Shown here: positions 1 to 8,515 of the stretch, in pieces
How positions within the stretch are numbered: the first letter of the stretch is position 1
Layout: every line of letters starts with the position of its first letter
Origin: Sphingobium sp. Z007
Lineage (GTDB): Bacteria; Pseudomonadota; Alphaproteobacteria; Sphingomonadales; Sphingomonadaceae
Length of the DNA stretch: 64,000 nt
Assembly (NCBI RefSeq): GCF_900013425.1
Contig: NZ_FBXK01000005.1
Location: 1,054,001 to 1,118,000, forward strand
Reading direction: 5' to 3'
Translations under genes and position numbers: made by a program
The notes under the pieces: generated by a model
What the model saw: only the letters and a program-made list of their open reading frames with translations
Databases searched by the model: none
Told to the model about the DNA's origin: nothing

Positions 1-863
1 TTGGGTTGGGCTATCGCAATCCGCATCTTTATCCGTTCGAGGAATTCCAGCGCTGGAAGCAGCACCCGGACATCCGCAAGTTCCTGGAAGGCGGTCGCCG
101 CGTGTCTTATGGCGCGCGGGCGATCAACGAGGGCGGCTGGCAGTCGATCCCCAAGCTGGTCTTCCCCGGCGGCGCGCTGATCGGCTGTTCGGCGGGCTTT
201 GTGAACGTGCCCCGGATCAAGGGCACGCATACGGCGATGAAGTCGGGGATGCTGGCGGCCGAGGCGGCGTTCGAGGCGATCCAGAATGAGCGCGCGCGCG
301 ATGTGCTGGACGATTATGAACTGCGCCTGCGGTCGAGCTGGATCGCGGACGAATTAAAGCCGGTGAAGAATGCCGAGCCGTTGCTGTCGAAGTTCGGCGG
401 CACGATCGGCACGCTGCTGGCGGGCATCGACATGTGGATGCGGACGCTCAAGATCGGCCTGCCTTTCACGATGAAGCACAAGGCTGACAATGAGAAAATC
501 TGGCGGAAGGATAGCTGCGCGAAGATCGCCTATCCCAAGCCCGATGGCGTCGTGAGTTTCGACCGGCTGTCGTCGGTGTTCCTGAGCAACACCAATCATG
601 AGGAGGACCAGCCGGTCCATTTGCAGCTGAAAGATCCGACGATCCCGATCAGCTATAATCTGCCCCTTTATGACGAGCCGGCGCAGCGTTACTGTCCCGC
701 AGGGGTTTATGAAGTGGTGGGTCAGGAAGAGGGCAATCCCCGGTTCCAGATCAACGCGCAAAATTGCGTCCACTGCAAGACGTGCGATATCAAGGACCCG
801 ACCCAGAATATCAACTGGGTCGTGCCGGAAGGCGGCGGAGGACCAAATTATCCGAATATGTAA
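1..863 (+). CDS. Electron transfer flavoprotein-ubiquinone oxidoreductase, C-terminal part (5' end outside window)
   Basis: This is the C-terminal 287 or so residues of ETF-QO, the inner-membrane enzyme that passes electrons from reduced ETF (fatty-acid and amino-acid oxidation) to ubiquinone. The frame is open from the first bases of the window, so the start lies upstream. The end carries the family's 4Fe-4S cluster motif: a CPAGVYE segment, then [17 protein letters not shown], giving four cysteines. The preceding part ([20 protein letters not shown]) is the conserved FAD/quinone-domain segment. The last codon and stop are at 858-863. A TPR gene follows almost without a gap. Confidence 0.95.
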   Translation, partial: GLGYRNPHLYPFEEFQRWKQHPDIRKFLEGGRRVSYGARAINEGGWQSIPKLVFPGGALIGCSAGFVNVPRIKGTHTAMKSGMLAAEAAFEAIQNERARDVLDDYELRLRSSWIADELKPVKNAEPLLSKFGGTIGTLLAGIDMWMRTLKIGLPFTMKHKADNEKIWRKDSCAKIAYPKPDGVVSFDRLSSVFLSNTNHEEDQPVHLQLKDPTIPISYNLPLYDEPAQRYCPAGVYEVVGQEEGNPRFQINAQNCVHCKTCDIKDPTQNINWVVPEGGGGPNYPNM

Positions 864-882
864 GCGCCTGACCCTGTTGCTG

Positions 883-2529
883 ATGCTGACGACCGCGGCG
901 GTGGTTCCGACCATGGCGGGGGCGTCGGTCGATCGCGCCATGGCCCGAAATGGCGCGCTCCACGCTTATGCCCGGGCGCGGATGGCGGACGGGGACGGGG
1001 CGTTGGGGCTGGCGGTCGCCAGCTATCGCGAGGCGTTGAAGCAGGACCCGGCGCGGATCGAGATCGCCCGGCGATCCTATGTCCAGGCGCTGGAAAGCGG
1101 GGATCGGCTGCTCGCGCGGCAGTCGGCGGCGCTGCTGGACGGCGCGGGAGCGTTGCCGCGCGACGGGACGCTGCTGCTGATCGGGGAGGCGCTGTCGGCC
1201 AAGGATTGGGCGGACGCGCGGACCTTGACCGACCGGATGCTCGAGGAAGGCAATTTCGCCTTTCTGACTCCGATCATCCGTAGCTGGATATCGCTGGGCG
1301 AGGGGCAATATGCGCCGCCGGTGATCGACGGGAAGGATCGTTTCGCGGCGCTGGGGCTGCGCTATGCCGATGAACATGCGGCTTTGCAGGCGCTGGCGCG
1401 GGGCGACTTGGCGACGGCGGCGCCCGCGGCGCGACGGGCGCTGGCCGTGCGCAGCGGCGATGGCGCGGCGTTGCGGGTGGCCTTTGCCGGTCAATTTGCG
1501 GCGCGCGGCGCGAAGACCGAAGCCTTGACCCTGTTGCCGGTGGGCAGCGCCAATTTCGCGCAGGCCCGCGCCGACATCGAAAAAGGCAAGGGGTTGAAGG
1601 CGGCTGGCGCAGCGACGACGCCGGCGCAGGGATTCGCGCGGTTGCTGGCGCGGCTGGCGGTCGATGTGTCGTCCGATGCCGACAGTTCCACATTGGGGCT
1701 TCGGTTGGCGCGGATCGCCACCTTCGCCGATCCCACCGGCCCCGAAATCCATATCGTTGCGGCCCGTTTGCTGACGGCGCAGGGTCATGCGGCGGGCGGG
1801 GTTGCTGAGGCGCGGAAAGTGCCGGTCGATGGCTGGTATGGTGCGCTCGCGCAGGCCGAGTTGATCGATGCGCTGGCGGCGGCGGGGGACATGGATGGCG
1901 CGCTGGCGCTGGCGCGCGCGCAGGCGGCGGCACCGGGCGCGGAGGCGGAGCGGCAGGTGCGGCTGGGGCGACTGCTGGCGCAACGCGATGATTTCGACGG
2001 TGCAGCGGCGGCGTTCCGGGCGGCGCAGGCGGGCTATGCGGACGATCAACTGCCCTGGACGCTGCTGCTGTTCGAGGGAAGCGCGCTGGAACAGGGCAAA
2101 AGATGGGACGAGGCGCGTGCGGTGCTGGAGCGGGCGGCGAAGATCGCGCCCAATGAGCCGGTGATCCTCAATTATCTGGGCTATGCGCAGATCGAGCGGA
2201 GGCAGAATGTCGCAGCGGCGCTGGAATTGCTCAAGAAGGCGAGCGCATTGAAGCCGCAGGATGCATCGATCACCGATTCGCTGGGCTGGGCGCAGTTCGT
2301 GACGGGCGATGTCGATGCCGCAGTGCCGGTATTGGAGCGCGCGGCGGCGGCGGCGCCGACCGACAGCACGATCAACGAACATCTGGGCGATGCGCTGTGG
2401 GTTGCGGGGCGGCGCTATGAGGCGCGCTACGCCTGGGCCGCGGCATCGGTCTTCGCAGAAGGTGACGTCGCCACGCGGCTGGCGGCGAAGCGCACAATGG
2501 GGATGAGGCCCGAATATGCCGCACCCTGA
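883..2529 (+). CDS. Secreted tetratricopeptide-repeat protein
   Basis: About 548 residues rich in alanine-helical repeats. The C-terminal third has clear TPR units (for example the segment with YLGYAQIERRQN, and DSLGWAQFVTGDVDAAV), so it probably acts as a scaffold in the periplasm. The start is uncertain. The first in-frame ATG is 883, but codons just upstream (from 847) would add a basic n-region, IIRICKRL, giving a textbook signal peptide ending near AGA. A GGAGGA lies at 837-842, yet no ATG, GTG or TTG sits at a proper distance. The end overlaps ispE by 14 bases, which suggests co-transcription. Substrate or partner is unknown. Confidence 0.75.
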   Translation: MLTTAAVVPTMAGASVDRAMARNGALHAYARARMADGDGALGLAVASYREALKQDPARIEIARRSYVQALESGDRLLARQSAALLDGAGALPRDGTLLLIGEALSAKDWADARTLTDRMLEEGNFAFLTPIIRSWISLGEGQYAPPVIDGKDRFAALGLRYADEHAALQALARGDLATAAPAARRALAVRSGDGAALRVAFAGQFAARGAKTEALTLLPVGSANFAQARADIEKGKGLKAAGAATTPAQGFARLLARLAVDVSSDADSSTLGLRLARIATFADPTGPEIHIVAARLLTAQGHAAGGVAEARKVPVDGWYGALAQAELIDALAAAGDMDGALALARAQAAAPGAEAERQVRLGRLLAQRDDFDGAAAAFRAAQAGYADDQLPWTLLLFEGSALEQGKRWDEARAVLERAAKIAPNEPVILNYLGYAQIERRQNVAAALELLKKASALKPQDASITDSLGWAQFVTGDVDAAVPVLERAAAAAPTDSTINEHLGDALWVAGRRYEARYAWAAASVFAEGDVATRLAAKRTMGMRPEYAAP

Positions 2530-3409
2530 CGCAGGGCTGGATGGTGAGACGTTGACGACGCCCGTGACCGAAATCGCCTATGCCAAGGTCAATGTCGCGC
2601 TGCATGTGCGCGCGCGCCGGGACGATGGCTATCATGCGCTGGAGAGCCTGTTCGTTTTTGCGGACGATGGCGATCGGTTGCAGGGTTGGGAGAATGAGGA
2701 TGGCGCGATCGACCTGACGATCGACGGGCCGTTCGGGGCAACGCTGGACGCGGGCGCGGACAATCTGGTGATGCGGGCGGCGCGGGCGTTGCAGTCCTAT
2801 CTGGGCGAGCAGCGCGGGGCTGCGATACGGCTGACCAAAAATCTGCCGGTGGCGTCCGGGATCGGCGGCGGGTCGGCGGATGCGGCGGCGACGCTGCGAC
2901 TGCTGGCGCGGTTATGGGATGTGCGGATCGAGCCGGATGAATTGACAGGGCTGGCGCTGGACTTGGGATCGGATGTGCCGGCCTGTGTGACCAGCATGAC
3001 GCAGATGGTCGGCGGTCGCGGCGAGAGGCTGATGCGTCATGCGGTCGAGGGGCTGGACGCATGCCCGATGCTGCTGGTCAATCCGGGCGTCGGCGTATCG
3101 ACCGCGCAGATATTCGCCGGATGGGACCGGGTCGATCGCGGGCCGCTGGATGGCTCCAGCCTGGGGGTGTTGCGGGATGGCGGGCGGAACGATCTGGAAG
3201 CGCCTGCGCTGGCGATCGCGCCGGTGATTGGCGATGTGCTGGCGACGCTGGCGGCGCAGGAGGATGTGCTGCTGGCGCGCATGTCGGGATCGGGCGCGAC
3301 CTGCTTTGGGTTGTTTCGTAGCGACCGCGCCTTGGCGGCGGCGGCGCAGGCGGTGCGACAGGCACGGCCCGATTGGTGGGTGATGGAAACGCGGATCAGG
3401 TGCGCATGA
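2516..3409 (+). CDS. ispE: 4-diphosphocytidyl-2-C-methyl-D-erythritol kinase
   Basis: GHMP kinase of the MEP isoprenoid pathway. It phosphorylates the 2-hydroxyl of CDP-methylerythritol. The protein is 297 residues. The N-terminal AYAKVNVALHV with catalytic Lys (about residue 24) is visible, as are the GHMP ATP loop PVASGIGGGSADAA (residues 111-124), the LGSDVPAC motif near residue 150, and the C-terminal MSGSGATCFGLF motif. Length is normal for the family. The start lies inside the end of the TPR gene, and the stop overlaps the next ATG (ATGA), so translation of the neighbours is probably coupled. Confidence 0.95.
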   Translation: MPHPDAGLDGETLTTPVTEIAYAKVNVALHVRARRDDGYHALESLFVFADDGDRLQGWENEDGAIDLTIDGPFGATLDAGADNLVMRAARALQSYLGEQRGAAIRLTKNLPVASGIGGGSADAAATLRLLARLWDVRIEPDELTGLALDLGSDVPACVTSMTQMVGGRGERLMRHAVEGLDACPMLLVNPGVGVSTAQIFAGWDRVDRGPLDGSSLGVLRDGGRNDLEAPALAIAPVIGDVLATLAAQEDVLLARMSGSGATCFGLFRSDRALAAAAQAVRQARPDWWVMETRIRCA

Positions 3410-4122
3410 GCGAAGCCTACACACAGATTGACGGCGGCGGACTGGACCTGCTGATCGTGGGCGATCATGCATCGGCGCATGTGCCGGATGATATTGATCT
3501 AGGCATCGACCCGGCTTTGCTGCGCGAGCATGTCGCGATCGACATCGGGGTGGCGGAGGTCAGCCGGCTGCTGGCGGTGCAGTTGGGCGCAACGGCGATA
3601 TTGGGCGGCGTGTCGCGGCTGGTGATCGACCTCAACCGCGAGGAGGATGCGCCGGGCCTGCTGCCGGTGATGAGCGATGGCCATGCGATCCCCGGCAATC
3701 GTGATGCGGATCTGGCTGCGCGCATGATGCGCTTTCACCATCCCTATCATCAACGCGTGGCGACGCTGCTGGCGGGCATGACGTCGCCATTCATCCTGTC
3801 GGTCCATAGTTTCACGCCCCGGCTAGCGAGCGATCCGGGGCAGCAGCGGCCTTGGGACATCGGCGTGCTGTATAATCAGGACGATCGCGCCGCGCGGATC
3901 GCCATTCCTCTCCTGGAGGCGGCGGGGCTGATGGTCGGCGACCAGTTGCCCTATGCCGGGACAGTGCTCAATGCGACGATGAACCGCCATCCCGAAGCCA
4001 ATGGCATCCCTTATCTGGGCGTGGAGATGCGGCAGGATCTGGTCGGCGACGCCGCCGGACAGGCGCGGTTCGCAGCGATATTGGGGCCAGTGGTGCTGGC
4101 ATGCAGGAGCCGATTGGCATGA
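3406..4122 (+). CDS. N-formylglutamate amidohydrolase family protein
   Basis: 238 residues of the FGase family (zinc-dependent hydrolases of N-formylglutamate or related N-acyl amino acids). Family landmarks are an early GDHASAHVP segment, a central VSRLVIDLNREEDAPGL block, and ILSVHSFTP, with His/Asp/Glu residues suited to metal binding. The ATG at 3406 overlaps the ispE stop by four bases. No other histidine-degradation gene (hutH, hutU) is nearby, so the physiological substrate is not shown by context and the true role could differ from that of HutG. Confidence 0.85.
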   Translation: MSEAYTQIDGGGLDLLIVGDHASAHVPDDIDLGIDPALLREHVAIDIGVAEVSRLLAVQLGATAILGGVSRLVIDLNREEDAPGLLPVMSDGHAIPGNRDADLAARMMRFHHPYHQRVATLLAGMTSPFILSVHSFTPRLASDPGQQRPWDIGVLYNQDDRAARIAIPLLEAAGLMVGDQLPYAGTVLNATMNRHPEANGIPYLGVEMRQDLVGDAAGQARFAAILGPVVLACRSRLA

Positions 4123-4496
4123 TACGTGGCGGAATGGGGGTGGCGGCTTTGATGCTGCTGGCGGGTTGTGGTGGCGAGGCGGCATCTTCGCGCGATAATT
4201 CTGTTGTTGCGGCAGATGCGGCGCCGGTCGATGACGGCAAGGCGGATTGCGCCCTGGCAGGGTCGGGCGGATGGGCGCGCGATTGCCTGGTCGAGCGTGC
4301 GGGCGAGATGTTGACGATCCGGCATCCCGACGGTGGCTTTCGCCGCTTTCGCGTGTTGGCGGATGGGCGCGGGTTGGAAGCCGCCGATGGCGCGGAGGCG
4401 GCGAAGCTCACCATAGTGGATGACAAGCGGATAGAGGTGGTTGCTGGCGACGATCGCTATCGGCTGCCGGCACGGATGGCCGGTTCCGGGCGATGA
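4119..4496 (+). CDS. Small predicted lipoprotein of unknown function
   Basis: 125 residues starting at an ATG that overlaps the preceding stop (ATGA). The N-terminus has a short basic region, a hydrophobic stretch and a lipobox LLAGC, so the mature protein should be lipidated at the Cys near residue 17. The remainder is acidic and contains two cysteines about ten residues apart (DCALAGSGGWARDCLVE) that could form a disulfide. I do not recognise a family. The next gene starts inside its stop codon region, so it belongs to the same transcription unit. Confidence 0.75.
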   Translation: MIRGGMGVAALMLLAGCGGEAASSRDNSVVAADAAPVDDGKADCALAGSGGWARDCLVERAGEMLTIRHPDGGFRRFRVLADGRGLEAADGAEAAKLTIVDDKRIEVVAGDDRYRLPARMAGSGR

Positions 4497-5857
4497 CCGG
4501 CGGGCCGATCCTGACGGCAGCGCAGATGCGCGCGGCGGAGCAGGCGGCTTTCGATGCGGGCGTCGATGATTATGGGTTGATGGAGACGGCGGGCGCGGCG
4601 GCGGCGGCGATCATCTGGCGGGCGGGGCATAAGCGGGATGCGCTGGTGCTATGCGGGCCGGGCAATAATGGCGGCGACGGCTATGTGATCGCGCGGATCT
4701 TGCGCGATCGTGGCGTGCCGGTGCGGGTGGCGGCCTTGGGCGAAAGCCGGACTGTATCGAGCCAGCGCGCGCGGGCGGCATGGGGCGGGCTGGTCGAGGA
4801 TGTGATGACCGCTGCGCCAGCGACGCAACTGGTGGATGCGTTGTTCGGCACTGGCTTGGCGCGCGGTTTGGACGACGCGGTGGCGGTGCGGCTGTGTGCG
4901 CTGGCCGGGGCGGCGGCGATCCGCCATGCGGTCGATTTGCCGAGCGGGGTCGAGAGCGACAGTGGTGCTTTGCTGTCCGCTGTGCCGCATTTCAGCGCCT
5001 GCATCGCTTTTGGCGCATATAAACCGGCCCATCTGTTGCAACCTGCGGCGGGGCATATCGGGCGTTTGGTGCTGGCGGATATCGGCATCGCGGTGCCGAG
5101 CGCGGTGCATCGGTTGGGTGCGCCTTTATTGTCTGCGCCGGTTGCGCAGGCGCATAAATATACGCGCGGGCTGGTCGCTGTGGTTGCCGGCGACATGATA
5201 GGGGCCAGTTGCCTGTCAGCCGAAGCGGCGGCGCGATCGGGGGCGGGCTATGTCCGATTGCTCGCCAACGGACCGGTTCCGCGCATGAGCCATGCGATCG
5301 TGCAACATGCATCCCTGGATTTCAGTCGCGCCAAGGCGGTTCTGGTCGGCCCTGGACTTGGCCGCGACCATGCCGCTTGGGAGAGGCTGGCCGCCGCCGC
5401 CACGGCAGGGGTTCCGATGGTCGCCGATGCCGATGCCCTGTGGTTGCTTGCGGAAAAGGGATTGGGTGATTTGCCTCCACCCGCGATCGTGACGCCGCAT
5501 GAGGGCGAGTTTCAGCGGCTGTTCGGCGACTTGCCCGGCAGCAAGATCGACCGCGCGTTGGCGGCGGCGCAACAATCGGGGGCGGTTGTGGTGTATAAAG
5601 GCGCAGACAGCGTGATCGCGGCGCCGGACGGGCGGGCGGCGGTGGCGTTGGGCGCGTCGCCCTGGCTATCGACCGCCGGGACCGGAGACGTGCTGGCCGG
5701 GCTTTGCGCCGGGCGGTTGGCGGTGACAGGCGATCCGTTTCGCGCGGTGTGCGAGGCGGTGTGGCTGCATGGCGATGCGGCGCGGCGGGCCGGGGCGGCC
5801 TTTGTCGCGGATGATTTGCTTGAGAGCCTGCCAGCGGCTATCGCCGCGCGATTGTGA
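4493..5857 (+). CDS. nnr: Bifunctional NAD(P)H-hydrate epimerase / ADP-dependent NAD(P)H-hydrate dehydratase
   Basis: Repairs hydrated NAD(P)H. The N-terminal half (YjeF_N, epimerase) shows GPGNNGGDGYVIAR around residues 53-66 and AVDLPSGVESDSG. The C-terminal half (carbohydrate-kinase-like dehydratase) shows TPHEGEFQRLFGD, VVYKGADSVI and the STAGTGDVLAGL anion-hole/phosphate motif. At 454 residues it is slightly shorter than E. coli Nnr but has both domains. Its start overlaps the lipoprotein stop and its end overlaps the GTG start of the methyltransferase gene. Confidence 0.95.
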   Translation: MTGGPILTAAQMRAAEQAAFDAGVDDYGLMETAGAAAAAIIWRAGHKRDALVLCGPGNNGGDGYVIARILRDRGVPVRVAALGESRTVSSQRARAAWGGLVEDVMTAAPATQLVDALFGTGLARGLDDAVAVRLCALAGAAAIRHAVDLPSGVESDSGALLSAVPHFSACIAFGAYKPAHLLQPAAGHIGRLVLADIGIAVPSAVHRLGAPLLSAPVAQAHKYTRGLVAVVAGDMIGASCLSAEAAARSGAGYVRLLANGPVPRMSHAIVQHASLDFSRAKAVLVGPGLGRDHAAWERLAAAATAGVPMVADADALWLLAEKGLGDLPPPAIVTPHEGEFQRLFGDLPGSKIDRALAAAQQSGAVVVYKGADSVIAAPDGRAAVALGASPWLSTAGTGDVLAGLCAGRLAVTGDPFRAVCEAVWLHGDAARRAGAAFVADDLLESLPAAIAARL

Positions 5858-7059
5858 CAGACACCGACCTAGACATCATCATCCGCATCGCCGCCAAGGG
5901 CGACGGCATCACGGCCGATGGCCGCCATTTCCCGCTGACTGCGCCGGGCGACCGGATCGGTCCCGACGGCGCGATCATCGCCGGGCCGCATCATGTTGAT
6001 CCACCTTGCGTCCATTTTCCAGAATGTGGCGGGTGCCAGATCCAGCAACTGGACGAGGCAAGCTATGCCGATTTTGTGACGGGGCGGGTGACCGGCGCGC
6101 TGGCGGGGCAGGGCGTCGCGCCTGCCACGGTGCTGCCGCCGTATATCTCACCGCCGATGATGCGGCGGCGCGCGGCTTTGCGGGCTGCAAGGGCGGGCAA
6201 GCGCGTGACCATCGGCTTTGCTGAGGAGGGTAGCCACCGGCTAATCGACCTGGAAATGTGCGCCGTGCTCGACCCGCGGCTGTTTGCGCTGGTGGCGCCG
6301 CTGCGGGGGCTGCTGGCGACGATCCTGCCCGACAAGCGCGCCGCGCATGTGAAGATGTCGCTGATCGACCAGGGCGTCGACCTGCTGCTGGAGGGCGTGA
6401 AGGTCGAAGGCTTGGCAGCGGACGAGGCGCTGGGTGACTTTGCGCGGGCGCACGGGCTGGCGCGGTTGACGATCGATGAAGGCGATGGCGCGCAGACGCG
6501 TTGGGAGCCAGAGGCGGCGACGATCAGCTTTGGCGGGGTGCCGGTGGGCTTTCCGCCCTTCGCTTTCCTGCAAGCGACGCCCGATGGCGAGGCGGCGTTG
6601 GTGGGCGCTGTGCGCGATGCGTTGCCGGAAACGGGGGCGATCGCCGATCTGTTCGCGGGTCTTGGGACTTTTGCGCTGGCGCTGGGCGACGGGCGGCCGG
6701 TCTATGCCGGTGAGGGCGCGCGCGATGCAATCCTGGCGCTGAAGCTGGCCGCCGGGCGGGCGCAGCGGCGGCTGGCGGCGGATCATCGCGACCTGTTCCG
6801 GCGACCGCTGACGCCGGAGGAGCTTAATCGCTTTGCGGCGGTGATCCTCGATCCGCCGAGGGCGGGCGCGCGGGAGCAAGTGTTGCAACTGGCGGCGTCG
6901 GCGGTGCCGGTGATCGCCTATGTCTCCTGCAATCCGGCGAGTTTCGCGCGGGATGCGGCGCATCTGACGGCAGCGGGCTATCGGCTCGATAGGGTCAAGC
7001 CGGTGGGCCAGTTTCGCTGGACCACCCATGTCGAGATGGTCGGCATCTTCCGCAGATAA
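5854..7059 (+). CDS. Class I SAM-dependent RNA uracil-5-methyltransferase (RumA/TrmA-like)
   Basis: 401 residues, starting with GTG at 5854 inside the nnr stop (GTGA). A TRAM-like N-terminus is followed by the 4Fe-4S cysteine set CVHFPECGGCQIQQL (residues about 50-64). The methyltransferase domain has DLFAGLGTFALAL (SAM motif I), ILDPPRAGAREQV, and the nucleophile motif YVSCNPASFARD. Family members methylate U in 23S rRNA or tRNA; which site this one modifies cannot be told from the sequence. A strong hairpin follows directly. Confidence 0.9.
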   Translation: MTDTDLDIIIRIAAKGDGITADGRHFPLTAPGDRIGPDGAIIAGPHHVDPPCVHFPECGGCQIQQLDEASYADFVTGRVTGALAGQGVAPATVLPPYISPPMMRRRAALRAARAGKRVTIGFAEEGSHRLIDLEMCAVLDPRLFALVAPLRGLLATILPDKRAAHVKMSLIDQGVDLLLEGVKVEGLAADEALGDFARAHGLARLTIDEGDGAQTRWEPEAATISFGGVPVGFPPFAFLQATPDGEAALVGAVRDALPETGAIADLFAGLGTFALALGDGRPVYAGEGARDAILALKLAAGRAQRRLAADHRDLFRRPLTPEELNRFAAVILDPPRAGAREQVLQLAASAVPVIAYVSCNPASFARDAAHLTAAGYRLDRVKPVGQFRWTTHVEMVGIFRR

Positions 7060-7061
7060 GA

Positions 7062-7097
7062 CAATCCCTCGCCGCGGGGGGGAACGGCGAGGGATTG
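7062..7097 (+). terminator. Transcription terminator hairpin between convergent genes
   Basis: Perfect 13-bp inverted repeat (7062-7074 with 7085-7097, loop of ten bases) three bases after the methyltransferase stop, followed by a T-rich stretch (GCAGTTTCTTT). It lies between convergent genes and may serve both strands, though the T-rich tail favours the + strand. Confidence 0.8.
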
Positions 7098-7167
7098 GCA
7101 GTTTCTTTATGTTCCGGCTCGTGGTCGGCCGGGAACAGGCATCCTCTCCGGGAGAGCCGGAGTCGGT

Positions 7168-8367
7168 TTAGCCGAGCTTGATGACGTTCGCGCGACGGCG
7201 GATCGGCACGACTTCGGTATAGAGGCTGGCCATCGGCTCATCCTCGACCTCGATCGTGGCTTCCGACGTGAAGCCGTTGAACCCGGTGCGCATCGCTGCG
7301 CCATAGGCGCCAAGCATACCGATTTCGATATAGTCGCCCACATTCACGTCCGCGGGGAGCATGAACGGGCCGACCATATGGTCCATGTCGTCGCAGGTCG
7401 GGCCGTAGAAGGAGAAGGCGGTCAGTTCCTCCTCGCTCTCGTCTTCCCGCAGCAGGGCGACCGGGAAGCGCCAGCCGATATGCGCCGCATCGAACAGCGC
7501 GCCATAAGCGCCGTCGGTGATGTAGAGTTCTGTGCCGCGACGGCGCTCCACTCGCACGATGATCGAGCTGTATTCCGCCGACAGCGCGCGGCCGGGTTCG
7601 CACCACAGTTCCGACGAATAGCTGACCGGCAGGCTTTCGAAGCCGCGATGGATAGCTTCGAAATAATTTTCGAGCGCGACCGGCTCCATGCCCGGATAGA
7701 TGGACGGGAAGCCGCCGCCGACATCGATGATATCGACCGTGACGGCTGCGTCCACGATCGCGGCGCGGACGCGTTCGATCGCATCGCTATAGGCGCGCGG
7801 GCTCATCGCCTGGCTGCCGACATGGAAGCAGATGCCAAGCGCATCGGCGGCCTGGCGCGTGGCCATCAGCAGTTCGCGGGTTTCGCCCGGTTCGGCGCCG
7901 AATTTCGAAGCAAGAGAGAGCTCAGAATGTTCGGACGATACGCGCAAACGCACGCACAATTCCAGATCGGTCGCGTCGTTACAGGCGCGCATGATCTTTT
8001 CCAGCTCGTCGATCGTGTCGAGCGAGAAGGTGCGCACGCCGTAGCGATGATAGGCTTCCGCTATCGCTTCCTCGGCCTTGACCGGGTGCATGAAGCAGAG
8101 CTTGAAGCCCTCCTCGCCCGCCAGCGTATCGGCGACCAGACGCACTTCCGCGATCGAAGCCACGTCGAAATGCGTGACACCGTTGGCGAACAGGGTACGG
8201 ATCAGATCGGGTGACGGGTTCGCCTTGACCGCATAGAGTGAGCGGCCCGGAAACTTCTCAACGAAGAATCGGGCGGCCCGAGCAGCGGCTTCGGGACGAA
8301 TCAGCGTTACCGGTGCTGCCGGTTTGAGGGTGGTCGCTACCCCCAGCGCGCTAGGATGCTTGTGCAA
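7168..8367 (-). CDS. Type III PLP-dependent ornithine/lysine-type decarboxylase
   Basis: Alanine-racemase-fold decarboxylase that makes putrescine from ornithine (possibly cadaverine from lysine). 399 residues. The PLP lysine is in SLYAVKANPSPD (Lys48); glycine-rich DVGGGFPSIYPG binds phosphate; WCEPGRALS and the catalytic-Cys motif GPTCDDMDHM are present. I chose the TTG start at 8367 because GGAGGT lies eight bases upstream and the frame further upstream is not protein-like. That Shine-Dalgarno is buried in a predicted hairpin. It is the last gene of the polyamine cluster, behind a 148-bp leader. Confidence 0.9.
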   Translation of the reverse strand: MHKHPSALGVATTLKPAAPVTLIRPEAAARAARFFVEKFPGRSLYAVKANPSPDLIRTLFANGVTHFDVASIAEVRLVADTLAGEEGFKLCFMHPVKAEEAIAEAYHRYGVRTFSLDTIDELEKIMRACNDATDLELCVRLRVSSEHSELSLASKFGAEPGETRELLMATRQAADALGICFHVGSQAMSPRAYSDAIERVRAAIVDAAVTVDIIDVGGGFPSIYPGMEPVALENYFEAIHRGFESLPVSYSSELWCEPGRALSAEYSSIIVRVERRRGTELYITDGAYGALFDAAHIGWRFPVALLREDESEEELTAFSFYGPTCDDMDHMVGPFMLPADVNVGDYIEIGMLGAYGAAMRTGFNGFTSEATIEVEDEPMASLYTEVVPIRRRANVIKLG

Positions 8368-8372
8368 TTCAA

Positions 8373-8424
8373 GGGACCTCCAGTGTAGTTCAGGGCGAAG
8401 AAGCTGCCTTGCGGTGGAAGTCCC
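8373..8424 (-). promoter_or_regulatory. Leader hairpin sequestering the decarboxylase Shine-Dalgarno (candidate speF-type element)
   Basis: On the - strand, bases 8424-8415 (GGGACTTCCA) pair with 8382-8373 (TGGAGGTCCC) in ten consecutive pairs with one G-U, closing a 32-base loop. The Shine-Dalgarno GGAGGT is inside the 3' arm, so folding would block translation of the decarboxylase. Alphaproteobacterial ornithine decarboxylase genes are known to carry a conserved speF leader RNA motif; assigning this leader to that family is inference. Confidence 0.6.
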
Positions 8425-8515
8425 ATGGGGCAGCGGACGGCCGATATATGCGGAGGGGTCCCCCCTGTAAAGCGCATGTGAAAATTTTATTGCGCGGCAG
8501 GCTACGAAACGTGCG

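Noticed and set aside
811..2382. Long open frame on the - strand opposite the TPR gene
   Set aside because: Very Arg/Gln-rich translation typical of the antisense of GC-rich genes; the + strand frame has TPR motifs.
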